Shown: piece by piece, positions 1-8,296 of the stretch | Position numbering within the stretch: position 1 is the stretch's first letter | Layout: each line of letters begins with the position of its first letter | Assembly (NCBI RefSeq): GCF_000306785.1 | Contig: NC_017955.1 | Coordinates: 558,001 to 622,000 of the forward strand | Source: Modestobacter italicus | GTDB lineage: Bacteria > Actinomycetota > Actinomycetes > Mycobacteriales > Geodermatophilaceae | Direction of reading: 5' to 3' | Length of the DNA: 64,000 nt | Made by a program: the position numbers and the translations under genes | Notes under the pieces: generated by a model | What the model was told of the DNA's origin: nothing | The model's input: only the letters and a program-made list of their open reading frames with translations | The model's database searches: none

Positions 1-485
1 CCGCCGGAGATCGCGCCGAAGATGGCGAAGGCCCGGCCGCGCTCGCGGCCGTCGGTGAACGTCACGGTGAGCAGCGAGAGGGCGGCGGGGGCGAGCAGGG
101 CGCCGAAGACGCCCTGGGCCGCGCGGGCGGTGACCAGCAGGCCGAAGCCCTCGGCGGCGCCACCGACGGCCGACGCGGCGGCGAAGCCGACCAGCCCGAT
201 GAGGAACAGCGGCTTGCGGCCGAACAGGTCGGCCAGCCGGCCGCCGAGCAGCAGCAGCGAGCCGAAGGCCAGGGCGTAGGCGGTGACGATCCACTGCCGG
301 TCGTCGTTGCCGAACCCGAGGTCGGCCTGGGCGGTCGGCAGGGCGATGTTGACGATGGTCGCGTCGAGCACGACGACGAGCTGGGCGGTGGCGACCACCG
401 CGAGGACGAGCCAGCGGCGCGCGTGGTCGGGGGGAGACGCCGGCGGGGCCGCGGTGGCCCGGTCGGTGCCGGTGGCGCTGGTCAT
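1..485 (-). CDS. MFS drug:proton antiporter, DHA2 type (5' part only)
   Basis: This is the N-terminal part of a major facilitator superfamily exporter of the 14-helix DHA2 (EmrB/QacA) group. The window edge cuts it after about 161 codons. Residues 25-50 form the first membrane helix and end in LDATIVNIALP, the usual DHA2 signature. GGRLADLFGRK at about 81-91 is the motif A loop between helices 2 and 3. The ATG at 485-483 is the first start in frame. The gene is divergent from a TetR-family regulator 95 bp away, which probably represses it. The exported compound cannot be inferred. Confidence 0.88.
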   Translation of the reverse strand, partial: MTSATGTDRATAAPPASPPDHARRWLVLAVVATAQLVVVLDATIVNIALPTAQADLGFGNDDRQWIVTAYALAFGSLLLLGGRLADLFGRKPLFLIGLVGFAAASAVGGAAEGFGLLVTARAAQGVFGALLAPAALSLLTVTFTDGRERGRAFAIFGAISG

Positions 486-514
486 CAGTCCTCCGTGAGA
501 AGTGGAGCGGTGTT

Positions 515-550
515 TCCGTTTCTGTCGAGGAGGCTAGCAAGGGAAACGGA
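515..550. promoter_or_regulatory. Inverted repeat in the MFS/TetR divergent promoter (candidate TetR operator)
   Basis: TCCGTTTC at 515-522 is exactly complementary to GAAACGGA at 543-550. A second imperfect symmetry, GGAAACGG to CTTGTTCC, lies at 542-560. The repeat sits between the two divergent starts, where a TetR dimer would block both genes. Binding by the adjacent regulator is an inference from position. Confidence 0.5.
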
Positions 551-568
551 GACTTGTTCCACTTCGGC

Positions 569-574
569 TACCCT
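569..574 (+). promoter_or_regulatory. -10 box TACCCT of a likely leaderless transcript (tetR)
   Basis: TACCCT ends 6 nt before the ATG at 581. This spacing would put the transcription start on or next to the start codon. The same geometry recurs at several other genes in the window. Confidence 0.5.
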
Positions 575-580
575 CGGGGC

Positions 581-1291
581 ATGTCCTCGGTCACCCCGGT
601 CGCCGCCGCCGACGCAGCGGTCGGCACAGCCATCGACGACGCCCGCCCCCTCCGCCGGGACGCTGAGCGCAACCGACGGCTGATCCTCGCCGCCGCCCGC
701 CAGGTGTTCGCCCAGCGCGGTCTCCGGGCCGGGTTCGACGAGATCGCCCGGGTCGCCGGGGTGGGCGTGGGCACGGTGTACCGGCGCTTCCCCGACCGCG
801 GTGACCTGGTCGACGCCCTGTTCGAGGAGGAGATCGACGCGGTGGTGGCCCGGGTCGAGGCGGCCGCCGCCGACCCGGACCCGTGGGCCGGCCTGTGCGG
901 CTTCGTCACCTGGGGGGTCGAGGCGCAGGCGGCCGATCGCGGCCTGTCCCAGGTGCTCACCGCCGGCGGCTACGGCCACGAGCGGATCGCCCGGGGGCGG
1001 GCCCGGATCGAGCCGGCGGTCGCGCTGCTGGTCACCCGCGCCCAGTCCGCCGGTGTGCTCCGGGCGGACGTGTCCGCGCTGGACATCGCCATCGCCACCG
1101 CGACGCTCAGCCAGATCGGCGGCCCGGACCGGCCGGACCTGCGGCAGCGGTACGTCACCCTGCTGCTCGACGGCCTCGCCGTCTCCCGGGACGCGCCCTC
1201 GCCGCTGCCCGGGGTGCCGCCGGTCGAGGCGGACCTCGCCTGCCTCGACGAACCGGCCCGGCGGGCCGGGCCGGGGCCGGCCGAGGGCTGA
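581..1291 (+). CDS. TetR/AcrR family transcriptional regulator
   Basis: A 236-residue one-component repressor. The N-terminal helix-turn-helix at about residues 31-80 has the family pattern, including [19 protein letters not shown]. The rest is the helical ligand-binding and dimerisation half. The ATG at 581 is preferred over an upstream TTG because a -10-like TACCCT sits just before it and the extra residues match nothing conserved. The gene is divergent from the MFS exporter, the classic layout for a TetR repressor controlling an efflux pump and itself. The ligand is unknown. Confidence 0.9.
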   Translation: MSSVTPVAAADAAVGTAIDDARPLRRDAERNRRLILAAARQVFAQRGLRAGFDEIARVAGVGVGTVYRRFPDRGDLVDALFEEEIDAVVARVEAAAADPDPWAGLCGFVTWGVEAQAADRGLSQVLTAGGYGHERIARGRARIEPAVALLVTRAQSAGVLRADVSALDIAIATATLSQIGGPDRPDLRQRYVTLLLDGLAVSRDAPSPLPGVPPVEADLACLDEPARRAGPGPAEG

Positions 1292-1352
1292 CCGACCCGC
1301 ACCGGACGAGATCGGGACCGGGGAGTCGGCCACGACTGTCGGCAGCAGCACC

Positions 1353-1358
1353 TACGCT
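1353..1358 (+). promoter_or_regulatory. -10 box TACGCT of a likely leaderless transcript (ybaB-recR)
   Basis: TACGCT ends 6 nt before the ATG at 1365, the same spacing as at tetR, lysC and the DUF4177 gene. Confidence 0.45.
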
Positions 1359-1364
1359 CCAGTC

Positions 1365-1700
1365 ATGGGACCCGGTGGCCAGCCCGACATGAGCCAGTTG
1401 CTGCAGCAGGCGCAGAAGATGCAGCAGGCGCTCGCCGACGCGCAGCAGCAGCTGGCCACCAGCGAGGTGACCGGCTCGGCCGGTGGTGGCCTGGTGACGG
1501 CCACGATGACCGGCAACGGTGACGTCGTCGCCCTCACCATCGCCCCGGCCGCCGTCGACCCCGACGACGTCGAGACCCTGCAGGACCTGGTCGTCGCCGC
1601 GCTGCGGGACGCCCAGCGGGCCGTGAACGAGCTCGCCGCCGCCACGATGGGCCCCGTCACGGGCGGCCTCGGCGGCGGGCTGGGTCTGCCCGGCTTCTGA
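1365..1700 (+). CDS. YbaB/EbfC family nucleoid-associated protein
   Basis: An 111-residue protein of the YbaB/EbfC family, small dimeric DNA-binding proteins almost always encoded next to recR. It starts with a Gln/Met-rich helix ([19 protein letters not shown]), followed by the conserved strand region [20 protein letters not shown] and a helical end. A Gly-rich tail ends at GLPGF. The ATG at 1365 is supported by a -10-like box. A second ATG at 1390 (MSQLLQQ) is possible. It lies 43 bp before recR and is probably cotranscribed with it. Confidence 0.9.
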   Translation: MGPGGQPDMSQLLQQAQKMQQALADAQQQLATSEVTGSAGGGLVTATMTGNGDVVALTIAPAAVDPDDVETLQDLVVAALRDAQRAVNELAAATMGPVTGGLGGGLGLPGF

Positions 1701-1743
1701 CCCACCCGGGGCGGCGTCCCGCCGTCCCACTCGAAGGAGAACC

Positions 1744-2340
1744 GTGTACGAGGGCGCTGTCCAGGACCTCATCGACGAGCTCGGGCGGCTGCCCGGCGTC
1801 GGTCCCAAGAGCGCGCAGCGCATCGCCTTCCACCTGCTGGCCGCCGAGTCGGCCGACGTGGGCCGGCTCGTCGCCGCCCTGCAGCGGGTGCAGGCCGAGG
1901 TCCGCTTCTGCGTGACCTGCTACAACGTCGCCGAGGGCGAGCAGTGCCGGATCTGCCGCGACCCGCGGCGGTCGCTCGACGTCATCTGCGTCGTCGAGGA
2001 GCCCAAGGACGTCGTGGCGATCGAGCGCACCCGCGAGTTCAAGGGCCGGTACCACGTGCTCGGCGGCGCGATCAGCCCGATCGAGGGCATCGGCCCCGAC
2101 GACCTGCGGGTCAAGGAGCTGATGACCCGGCTGATGGACGGTCAGGTCACCGAGCTGATCATCGCCACCGACCCCAACCTCGAGGGCGAGGCGACCGCCG
2201 CCTACCTGGCCCGGCTGGTCAACCCGCTGGGCATGGAGGTCTCCCGGCTGGCCAGCGGCCTGCCGGTCGGCGGTGACCTCGAGTACGCCGACGAGGTCAC
2301 CCTGGGCCGCGCCTTCGAGGGCCGCCGCCGCATCGCCTGA
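1744..2340 (+). CDS. recR: Recombination mediator RecR
   Basis: RecR (198 aa, normal length) works with RecF and RecO to load RecA onto gapped DNA. Visible parts are the helix-hairpin-helix [19 protein letters not shown] (about 14-32), a four-cysteine zinc finger (C56, C59, C68, C71), a Toprim domain starting at [11 protein letters not shown], and [15 protein letters not shown] near 141-155. The GTG start at 1744 follows a good ribosome-binding site (GAAGGAG). It follows ybaB, the usual pairing. A strong hairpin begins at its stop codon. Confidence 0.97.
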   Translation: MYEGAVQDLIDELGRLPGVGPKSAQRIAFHLLAAESADVGRLVAALQRVQAEVRFCVTCYNVAEGEQCRICRDPRRSLDVICVVEEPKDVVAIERTREFKGRYHVLGGAISPIEGIGPDDLRVKELMTRLMDGQVTELIIATDPNLEGEATAAYLARLVNPLGMEVSRLASGLPVGGDLEYADEVTLGRAFEGRRRIA

Positions 2341-2384
2341 GCGGAGTGCCAGGGCGCGGGAAACGCGCCCCTGGCACTCCGCTC
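2339..2384. terminator. Bidirectional terminator between recR and the Rieske gene
   Basis: A 16-bp perfect arm (GAGCGGAGTGCCAGGG at 2339-2354) pairs with its complement at 2369-2384. It overlaps the recR stop and reaches the stop of the convergent Rieske gene, so it can serve both. There is no T tract, as is common at such GC content. Confidence 0.8.
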
Positions 2385-2751
2385 AGTCCAGGACGACGAC
2401 GTCGTCCCCGCGGCGGACGGCGCGGCGGACGCGGAGCCGGACGAGCTGGCCGAACCGCTTCACCAGCCCGGAGTAGCCGGGGGTCGGGCCGTGGTAGCCG
2501 AGGAAGCCGCGCGGACCGGACACCATCTCGCCGGTGTGCAGGTCGTAGCGGGCCTGGTGCCACGGGCACACCAGGCACCCCTCGGCGTCCACGCTGCCCT
2601 GGGCCAGGTCGGCGAGCTGGTGCCGGCACCGGCGCGAGACGGCGGCGAGCCGGCCGCGGTCGTTGACCACCGCCCACTGCCCGGCCGGGCGCACGGCACC
2701 CGGCGGCAGGTCGGCGGCGGGGACGCGATCGGGCTCGGGTGCGGTGTCCAT
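2383..2751 (-). CDS. Rieske [2Fe-2S] domain protein
   Basis: A 122-residue stand-alone Rieske ferredoxin-like protein. Cluster ligands are visible as C42-x-H44 and C62-x2-H65 (CRH ... CPWH). After the cluster comes the usual strand YDLHTGEMVSGP. No membrane segment or oxygenase catalytic domain is attached, so it may be an electron carrier or a partner of an unlinked enzyme. The ATG at 2751 was chosen because upstream residues do not resemble the family. Its redox partner is not encoded nearby. Confidence 0.88.
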   Translation of the reverse strand: MDTAPEPDRVPAADLPPGAVRPAGQWAVVNDRGRLAAVSRRCRHQLADLAQGSVDAEGCLVCPWHQARYDLHTGEMVSGPRGFLGYHGPTPGYSGLVKRFGQLVRLRVRRAVRRGDDVVVLD

Positions 2752-2887
2752 GACGGGCTCCGGCCTCCTGGTCTCGGTGGGTGCCGACCTCCCTACCCCG
2801 CGCAGCGGCGTGCAGACCTCGCGCGCCGGGGCACCGGATCTGTCGGTGCCCGGTGGGACGGTCGACCTCCCGACCCGAGGAGGAGTC

Positions 2888-3646
2888 ATGCCCACTCGCG
2901 ACACCCCCTGGCCGTCCGGCACGCCGTGCTGGGTCGACCTCGGCACCCCCGACATGGACGCGGCGCAGGCGTTCTACGCGTCGTTCCTCGGCTGGACGTA
3001 CTCCGGCGGTGGCCCGGAGGACGGCGGCTACGCGATGTGCCTGCGCGACGGCCGCAAGGCGGCCGGCATGGGCCCGCAGCAGAGCCCCGACGACCCGCCC
3101 CGCTGGACGACGTACTTCGCCACCGACGACGCCGACGCCACCGCCGCCGCGATCACCGGCGCGGGCGGCACGGTGCTCGCCGGACCTATGGACGTCGGTC
3201 CCGCCGGGCGGATGGCGATCGCCGCCGACCCGCAGGGCAACCCCTTCGGCCTGTGGCAGGCCGGGGAGACGACCGGGGTCGAGGTGTTCAACGAACCCGG
3301 CGCGCTGGTCTGGAACGAGGCGGCCGTCGCCGACCCGGCTGCGGCGCGGGAGTTCTACGGCGCGGTGTTCGGGTTCCGCTGGGAGGAGGTCGCCGGCGCC
3401 GAGGGCTACACCACCTTCGCCACCGGCGACCGGCCGCTGGGTGGGCTCAGCGGCACCGACCCGGGGCTGCCCACGGGCTGGTCGACCTGCTTCTCGGTGG
3501 CCTCCACCGACGAGGCGGTCCGGGCGGTCGAGGCGGGCGGCGGCAAGGTCCTGATGGCCGCCCAGGACACCGAGTTCGGCCGGTTCGCCGTCCTCGCCGA
3601 CCCGTGGGGCGCCTCCTTCTCGGTGATGGCGGAGATCGCCGGCTGA
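2888..3646 (+). CDS. VOC family protein with two glyoxalase-like domains
   Basis: A 252-residue protein of two vicinal-oxygen-chelate domains in tandem. Domain 1 begins with TPCWVDLGTPDMDAAQAFYASFLGW (about residues 10-34). Domain 2 repeats the pattern around LVWNEAAVADPAAAREFYGAVFG. Each ends in a D-P-x-G-x-x-F segment. Such tandem actinobacterial proteins are often annotated as glyoxalase or bleomycin-resistance-like, but the substrate is rarely known. The ATG at 2888 follows the ribosome-binding site GAGGAGG. A terminator-like hairpin follows. Confidence 0.88.
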   Translation: MPTRDTPWPSGTPCWVDLGTPDMDAAQAFYASFLGWTYSGGGPEDGGYAMCLRDGRKAAGMGPQQSPDDPPRWTTYFATDDADATAAAITGAGGTVLAGPMDVGPAGRMAIAADPQGNPFGLWQAGETTGVEVFNEPGALVWNEAAVADPAAAREFYGAVFGFRWEEVAGAEGYTTFATGDRPLGGLSGTDPGLPTGWSTCFSVASTDEAVRAVEAGGGKVLMAAQDTEFGRFAVLADPWGASFSVMAEIAG

Positions 3647-3666
3647 GCAGGACCTGACATCTGGCA

Positions 3667-3695
3667 CCTGTCCCGGGGCGAGGCCCCGGGACAGG
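3667..3695. terminator. Hairpin terminator after the double-VOC gene
   Basis: CCTGTCCCGGGGC (3667-3679) pairs perfectly with 3683-3695 across a 3-nt loop, 21 bp behind the stop codon. Confidence 0.75.
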
Positions 3696-3771
3696 CTGGG
3701 TGCACGCCCTGCGGCGGCACCTCCGCGACCGGGCGCCGGACCGCGGCGGTCGGCCGCAGGGGGTGGTCGGT

Positions 3772-4221
3772 GTGCGGAACGTCGTCCTGGCGGTGCACGT
3801 CCTGCTGGGCAGCGGGGGGCTGCTGCTCGGCCCGGCGTGGGCGGCCGCCCGGCTCCGTGGCCGCCCGGCGACCGGCCTGGCGGCGGCTTACCAGGCGGTG
3901 GTCGCCGGGGTCGCCGTCTCCGCCGGGGTCCTCGCCGTCACCGACCCCCAGCTGGCCTGGCTGCTGCCGGTCGCGGTCGCCACCGAGGTGCTCGCGGTCA
4001 CCGGGGCGCTGGCCCGGCGGCGGAACTGGCCGGGCTGGCGGAGCTGGCAGCCGCACCTGCTGGGCGGGTCCTACATCGCGCTGGTCACCGGGGTGCTGAT
4101 CGCCGAGACCGGCAATCCGGTGTGGTGGCTGCTCCCCGCCCTGGTCGGCCAGCTGCCGATCGCCGTGGCCAAGCGCCGGCTGCACGCGGTCGGCGCACCA
4201 CCCACCCCTGCCGCGGCCTGA
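3772..4221 (+). CDS. Small four-helix membrane protein, function unknown
   Basis: About 149 residues with four hydrophobic segments: VVLAVHVLLGSGGLLLGPAWAA, AVVAGVAVSAGVLAVT, LAWLLPVAVATEVLAVTGAL, and a final stretch around YIALVTGVLIAETG to LLPALVGQLPIAVA. I do not recognise the family. The GTG at 3772 follows a purine-rich AGGGGGTGG and begins directly before the first helix. A GTG at 3700 would add a charged, non-conserved N-terminus. It stands alone between a terminator and the TPM gene. Confidence 0.6.
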   Translation: MRNVVLAVHVLLGSGGLLLGPAWAAARLRGRPATGLAAAYQAVVAGVAVSAGVLAVTDPQLAWLLPVAVATEVLAVTGALARRRNWPGWRSWQPHLLGGSYIALVTGVLIAETGNPVWWLLPALVGQLPIAVAKRRLHAVGAPPTPAAA

Positions 4222-4238
4222 TCAGCGACGATGGGGGC

Positions 4239-6332
4239 ATGTCCCGCCTCCCCCGACTGGTCGCCGCCCTCTCCGTGCTGGCCGCCCCGCTGCTGGTCAC
4301 CGGCACCGCGGCCGCCTCGCCGCCCAGCGACCTGACCCGGGAGCTCACCGACGCCGCCGGGGTGCTGGACGACCCCGCCGAGGCGCAGTCGGCCATCGAC
4401 AGCGTCGAGTCCGACGCCGGTGTCCAGCTGTTCGTCGTCTTCGTCGACAGCTTCGACGGGCAGGACGGCCAGGCATGGGCCGACGCCACCGCCGCGGCGA
4501 CCGGACTGGGATCGGAGGACGCGGTCTTCGCGGTCGCCGTCGACGACGGCCTCTACGGGCTCTCCGTCGGCAACGCGGTCCCGCAGTCGGAGGCGGAGAT
4601 CGACGAGTTCCTCACCTCCGACGTCGAGCCGGAGCTGTCGGCCGGCGACTGGGAGGGCGCGGTCGTCGCCGTCGCCGACGGGCTGGGCGGAGACGTCGGG
4701 CCCAGCGGGGACGACGGCTCCGGCGGTGGCGGAGCGGCGCTCGGGGTCATCGCGGCGATCGCCGTCGTGGGTGGCGGCGGCTACGTGCTGACCCGCAACC
4801 GCAGGCGGCGCAAGCAGGCCGCGGCCCAGCAGGTGGCCGCAGCCCGGGCCGCCGACCCGTTCCCGGACGAGACCACCGAGCAGCTGACCTTCCGGGCCAG
4901 CGGCGCCCTGCTGGAGGTCGACGAGGCGGTCCGCACCTCCTCGCTCGAGCTCGACTTCGCCCGCGCCCAGTACGGCGACGAGCCGGTCGCGGGGTTCGCG
5001 GAGGCCCTGGCGCAGTCGCAGTCGGAGATGCAGCAGGCGTTCACCCTCCGCCAGCAGCTGGACGACGAGATCCCCGAGGACGAGCCGACCAAGCGCCGGA
5101 TGCTCGCGGAGGTGCTCCGGCTGACCGGTGCCGCCGACGCGCGGCTGGACGCCCAGGCCGCGGCGTTCGACCAGCTGCGCGACCTGGAGCGCACCGCACC
5201 GCAGGCGCTGGACCGGCTCACGCCGCAGGTGGCCGCCCTCCAGGCCCGGCTGCCGCAGGAGGAGCAGCGGCTGGCCGCGCTGCGCCAGCGGTTCGCCGAC
5301 TCGGCCCTCGCGCCGGTCGCGGACAACGTCGCCCAGGCGCGGGCCCGGCTGGAGGCGGCCGCCGCCGAGGTCGAGGAGGCCCGCGGTCACGTCCAGGCCG
5401 GGCAGGCCGGGCAGGCGGTCGGCTCGCTGCGGGTCGCCGAGGACGCCGTCGCGCAGAGCGGCACGCTGCTCGACGGCATCGGCCGGCTGGCCGCCGACCT
5501 CGAGGCGGCGCCCACCCGGCTCGCCGCGGTCCGGGCCGAGACCGAGCAGGACCTCGCCGAGGCGCGCTCCCTGCTGGCCAGCACCCCCGGCGACCCCACC
5601 GGTCTCGGCCCCCTGGTGGCCCGCGCGGAGGCGGCGCTCGCCGCCACCGGTGCCGTGGCCGGCGGCCAGCGACCGGACCCGCTCGCGGTGGTGCGCCAGC
5701 TGGAGGAGGCCGACGGCGCCCTCGACCAGGCCCTCGCCGGCGCCCGTGACGCCGCCACCCAGGCCCGCCGGGCCACCGCGGCGCTGGACCAGACCGTGCT
5801 CACCGCCCGGTCGACGATCGACGCGGCGGCGGACTTCATCAGCACCCGGCGCGGCGCCATCGGTCCGGAGGCGCGCACCCGGCTCGCCGAGGCCCAGCGG
5901 CGGCTGGACGCCGCCGTCGCGAACGGTCCCGGGGACCCGGTCGGTGCCCTGCGCGACGCGCAGCAGGCGGCCACCCTGGCGCAGCAGGCCCTGGACCTGG
6001 CCCAGGCCGACGTGGACCAGTGGTCCAGCGGGCCGGGCGGCCCCGGCTACGGCGGCCCGGCGTACGGCGGCGGCCGCGGAGGCGGGTACGGCCGCGGGCC
6101 CGGGGTCGACCTGGGCAGCCTGGTGCTCGGCGGCATCCTGGCCGGCGGCTCCCGCGGCGGGTTCGGCGGCGGCAGCTTCGGTGGCGGTGGGTTCGGTGGC
6201 GGTGGGTTCGGTGGCGGCTTCGGTGGCGGGGGCCTCGGCGGTGGCGGCCGTGGCGGGGGTGGCCGTGGCGGCGGCGGCAGCTTCGGCGGGTCGGGCAGCC
6301 GGGGACGGCACGGTGGTGGCGGCCGCTTCTGA
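4239..6332 (+). CDS. TPM-domain membrane protein with long coiled coil and Gly-rich tail
   Basis: A 697-residue secreted-then-anchored protein. A signal peptide (about 1-28, ending TAAAS) is followed by a TPM fold (about 35-140, DAAGVLDD ... VQLFVVFVDSF). A linker and one transmembrane helix lie near residues 165-190. A long Ala/Glu/Arg-rich coiled coil runs to about 590. The last 100 residues are an extreme Gly/Phe/Arg-rich tail of GGFGGG units, as in YgcG-type proteins. TPM proteins have been linked to photosystem II repair in plants and to phosphatase activity. In actinobacteria the role is unknown. The ATG at 4239 gives a clean signal peptide. Confidence 0.85.
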   Translation: MSRLPRLVAALSVLAAPLLVTGTAAASPPSDLTRELTDAAGVLDDPAEAQSAIDSVESDAGVQLFVVFVDSFDGQDGQAWADATAAATGLGSEDAVFAVAVDDGLYGLSVGNAVPQSEAEIDEFLTSDVEPELSAGDWEGAVVAVADGLGGDVGPSGDDGSGGGGAALGVIAAIAVVGGGGYVLTRNRRRRKQAAAQQVAAARAADPFPDETTEQLTFRASGALLEVDEAVRTSSLELDFARAQYGDEPVAGFAEALAQSQSEMQQAFTLRQQLDDEIPEDEPTKRRMLAEVLRLTGAADARLDAQAAAFDQLRDLERTAPQALDRLTPQVAALQARLPQEEQRLAALRQRFADSALAPVADNVAQARARLEAAAAEVEEARGHVQAGQAGQAVGSLRVAEDAVAQSGTLLDGIGRLAADLEAAPTRLAAVRAETEQDLAEARSLLASTPGDPTGLGPLVARAEAALAATGAVAGGQRPDPLAVVRQLEEADGALDQALAGARDAATQARRATAALDQTVLTARSTIDAAADFISTRRGAIGPEARTRLAEAQRRLDAAVANGPGDPVGALRDAQQAATLAQQALDLAQADVDQWSSGPGGPGYGGPAYGGGRGGGYGRGPGVDLGSLVLGGILAGGSRGGFGGGSFGGGGFGGGGFGGGFGGGGLGGGGRGGGGRGGGGSFGGSGSRGRHGGGGRF

Positions 6333-6423
6333 GCGGCCCGCACCACACCGGCGTCCGGCCGTGGTCACAACACGATCACAGCCTCATCCGCGCTTCTCAC
6401 ACCGTGGGACCGGTGTGTTAGTC

Positions 6424-6510
6424 ATGGACTTCCGATGGCCACTGGCGGCTGCGGTGCTGCGCCACCGTGCGCCCGCAGGCCGCCTCCCACGAGATCGAGG
6501 TAGCGGATGA
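6424..6510 (+). CDS. Possible 28-residue upstream ORF coupled to the ABC binding-protein gene
   Basis: An ATG at 6424 opens a 28-codon frame (MDFRWPLAAAVLRH...) whose TGA overlaps the ATG of the next gene as ATGA. It contains no run of regulatory codons, and its Arg/Pro/Ala content is what random GC-rich sequence gives. It may be a leader ORF that couples translation, or chance. Confidence 0.25.
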   Translation: MDFRWPLAAAVLRHRAPAGRLPRDRGSG

Positions 6511-8168
6511 ACTCCGTGTCCAGGAACGGCCGGCGCACGCTGGTCGCGACGGCAGGCATCACGGCGGCAGCGCTCGCGCTGGCCGCCTGCGGCGGCGGCA
6601 GCAGCGACGACGGCGACAGCGGCGGCGGCTCGGGCGGCGGCGGCAGCCTGACGATCGGCACCAGCGACAAGATCACCACGATCGACCCCGCCGGCGCCTA
6701 CGACAACGGCTCGTTCGCGGTGATGAACCAGGTCTACCCGTTCCTGATGAACACGACGCCGGGCAACCCCGACGTCCAGCCGGACATCGCGGAGTCCGCC
6801 GAGTTCACCTCGCCGACCGACTTCACGGTCACGCTCAAGCCCGGTCTGACCTTCGTCAACGGCCACGACCTGACCTCCTCGGACGTCAAGTTCAGCTTCG
6901 ACCGCATCCTGACGATCAACGACGAGAACGGCCCGGCCTCGCTGCTGGCCAACCTCGCCAGCGTCGAGGCGCCGGACGACACCACGGTCGTGTTCAAGCT
7001 CAAGGTCGGCAACGACCAGACCTTCGCGCAGATCCTGTCCACCAACGTGGGCCCGATCGTCGACGAGGAGGTGCTGTCGGCCGACGCGCTCACCCCGGAC
7101 GCCGACATCGTCGCGGGCGAGTCCTTCGCCGGCCCGTACACGATCACCAACTACGACCAGAACAACCTGGTCTCCTACGAGGCGAACCCCGACTACCAGG
7201 GTGTCCTCGGCGCGCCGAAGACCGACACGGTCAACGTCAAGTACTACGCCGACGCCTCGAACCTGAAGCTGGACATCCAGGAGGGCAACATCGACGTCGC
7301 CTTCCGCAGCCTCTCGGCCACCGACATCGCCGACCTGCGCGGCAACGACAACGTGCAGGTGATCGACGGCCCCGGTGGGGAGATCCGCTACATCACCTTC
7401 AACTTCAACACCCAGCCCTTCGGCGCGACCACCCCGGAGGCCGACCCGGCCAAGGCGCTGGCCGTGCGCCAGGCGGTCGCCGACCTGATCGACCGGCAGG
7501 AGCTCGCCGACCAGGTCTACAAGGGCACCTACACCCCGCTGTACTCCTTCGTCCCCGAGGGCCTGACCGGCGCCATCACCCCGCTGAAGGACGCCTACGG
7601 CGACGGCAACGGTGGCCCGGACGTCGACAAGGCCAAGGAGCGGCTGGCCGCGGCCGGCGTGACCACGCCGATCGAGCTCAGCCTGCAGTACTCCAGCGAC
7701 CACTACGGGCCGTCCTCGGGTGACGAGTACGCGCTGATCAAGGACCAGCTGGAGTCCAGCGGCCTGTTCACCGTGAACCTGCAGACCACCGAGTGGGTGC
7801 AGTACTCCAAGGACCGCGTCGCCGACGTCTACCCGGCCTACCAGCTCGGCTGGTTCCCGGACTTCTCCGACGCCGACAACTACCTGACGCCGTTCTTCCT
7901 GAACACCCCGGAGAGCACCGCGTTCCTGCAGAACCACTACCAGAACGACGCGGTGAACGCGCTCATCCAGCAGGAGGTGACGGCCACGGACCCGGCCGCC
8001 CGCCAGCAGCTCATCGAGCAGGTGCAGACGGAGGTCGCCAAGGACCTGGCCACCGTCCCCTACCTGCAGGGATCCCAGGTCGCCGTCGTCGGTACCGACG
8101 TCAGCGGCACGGAGGACACGCTGGACGCGTCCTTCAAGTTCCGCTACGGCGTCCTGTCCAAGGGCTGA
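6507..8168 (+). CDS. ABC transporter substrate-binding lipoprotein, peptide/nickel type (SBP_bac_5)
   Basis: A 553-residue extracytoplasmic binding protein that hands substrate to the permeases encoded next. The signal peptide ends in the lipobox LALAAC, with C28 as the lipidated cysteine, followed by a Gly/Ser/Asp linker. The body has the family-5 pattern, including SDVKFSFDRIL and a C-terminal DADNYLTPFF region. Family members bind oligopeptides, dipeptides, nickel-chelates or sugars, and the ligand here is unknown. The start follows GAGGTAG. A stable hairpin behind the stop may keep its mRNA more abundant than the downstream genes. Confidence 0.92.
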   Translation: MNSVSRNGRRTLVATAGITAAALALAACGGGSSDDGDSGGGSGGGGSLTIGTSDKITTIDPAGAYDNGSFAVMNQVYPFLMNTTPGNPDVQPDIAESAEFTSPTDFTVTLKPGLTFVNGHDLTSSDVKFSFDRILTINDENGPASLLANLASVEAPDDTTVVFKLKVGNDQTFAQILSTNVGPIVDEEVLSADALTPDADIVAGESFAGPYTITNYDQNNLVSYEANPDYQGVLGAPKTDTVNVKYYADASNLKLDIQEGNIDVAFRSLSATDIADLRGNDNVQVIDGPGGEIRYITFNFNTQPFGATTPEADPAKALAVRQAVADLIDRQELADQVYKGTYTPLYSFVPEGLTGAITPLKDAYGDGNGGPDVDKAKERLAAAGVTTPIELSLQYSSDHYGPSSGDEYALIKDQLESSGLFTVNLQTTEWVQYSKDRVADVYPAYQLGWFPDFSDADNYLTPFFLNTPESTAFLQNHYQNDAVNALIQQEVTATDPAARQQLIEQVQTEVAKDLATVPYLQGSQVAVVGTDVSGTEDTLDASFKFRYGVLSKG

Positions 8169-8202
8169 TCAGCCGCTGACCGGCTGATCGACACCGCACA
8201 CG

Positions 8203-8239
8203 GCCCCGGGCGACCCGCACGACGCGGGTCGCCCGGGGC
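8203..8239 (+). terminator. Intercistronic hairpin between binding protein and permease genes
   Basis: GCCCCGGGCGACCCGC (8203-8218) pairs perfectly with 8224-8239 over a 5-nt loop. It lies inside the operon, so it is more likely a partial terminator or 3' mRNA stabiliser for the binding-protein gene than a full stop. Confidence 0.7.
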
Positions 8240-8296
8240 TCCGCACGTCCGGCCCTGCCGCACCGGCCGGGGAGCCGTACTGATGGACTGGGAGCG

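Noticed and set aside
485-1351. Long open frame antisense to the TetR gene
   Set aside because: Arg/Gly/Pro-rich translation without any motif. GC-rich DNA leaves antisense frames open, and the TetR gene on the other strand is clear.
4071-6368. 765-codon frame antisense to the TPM gene
   Set aside because: It is low complexity and only mirrors the codon bias of the true gene, which has a signal peptide and known domain.
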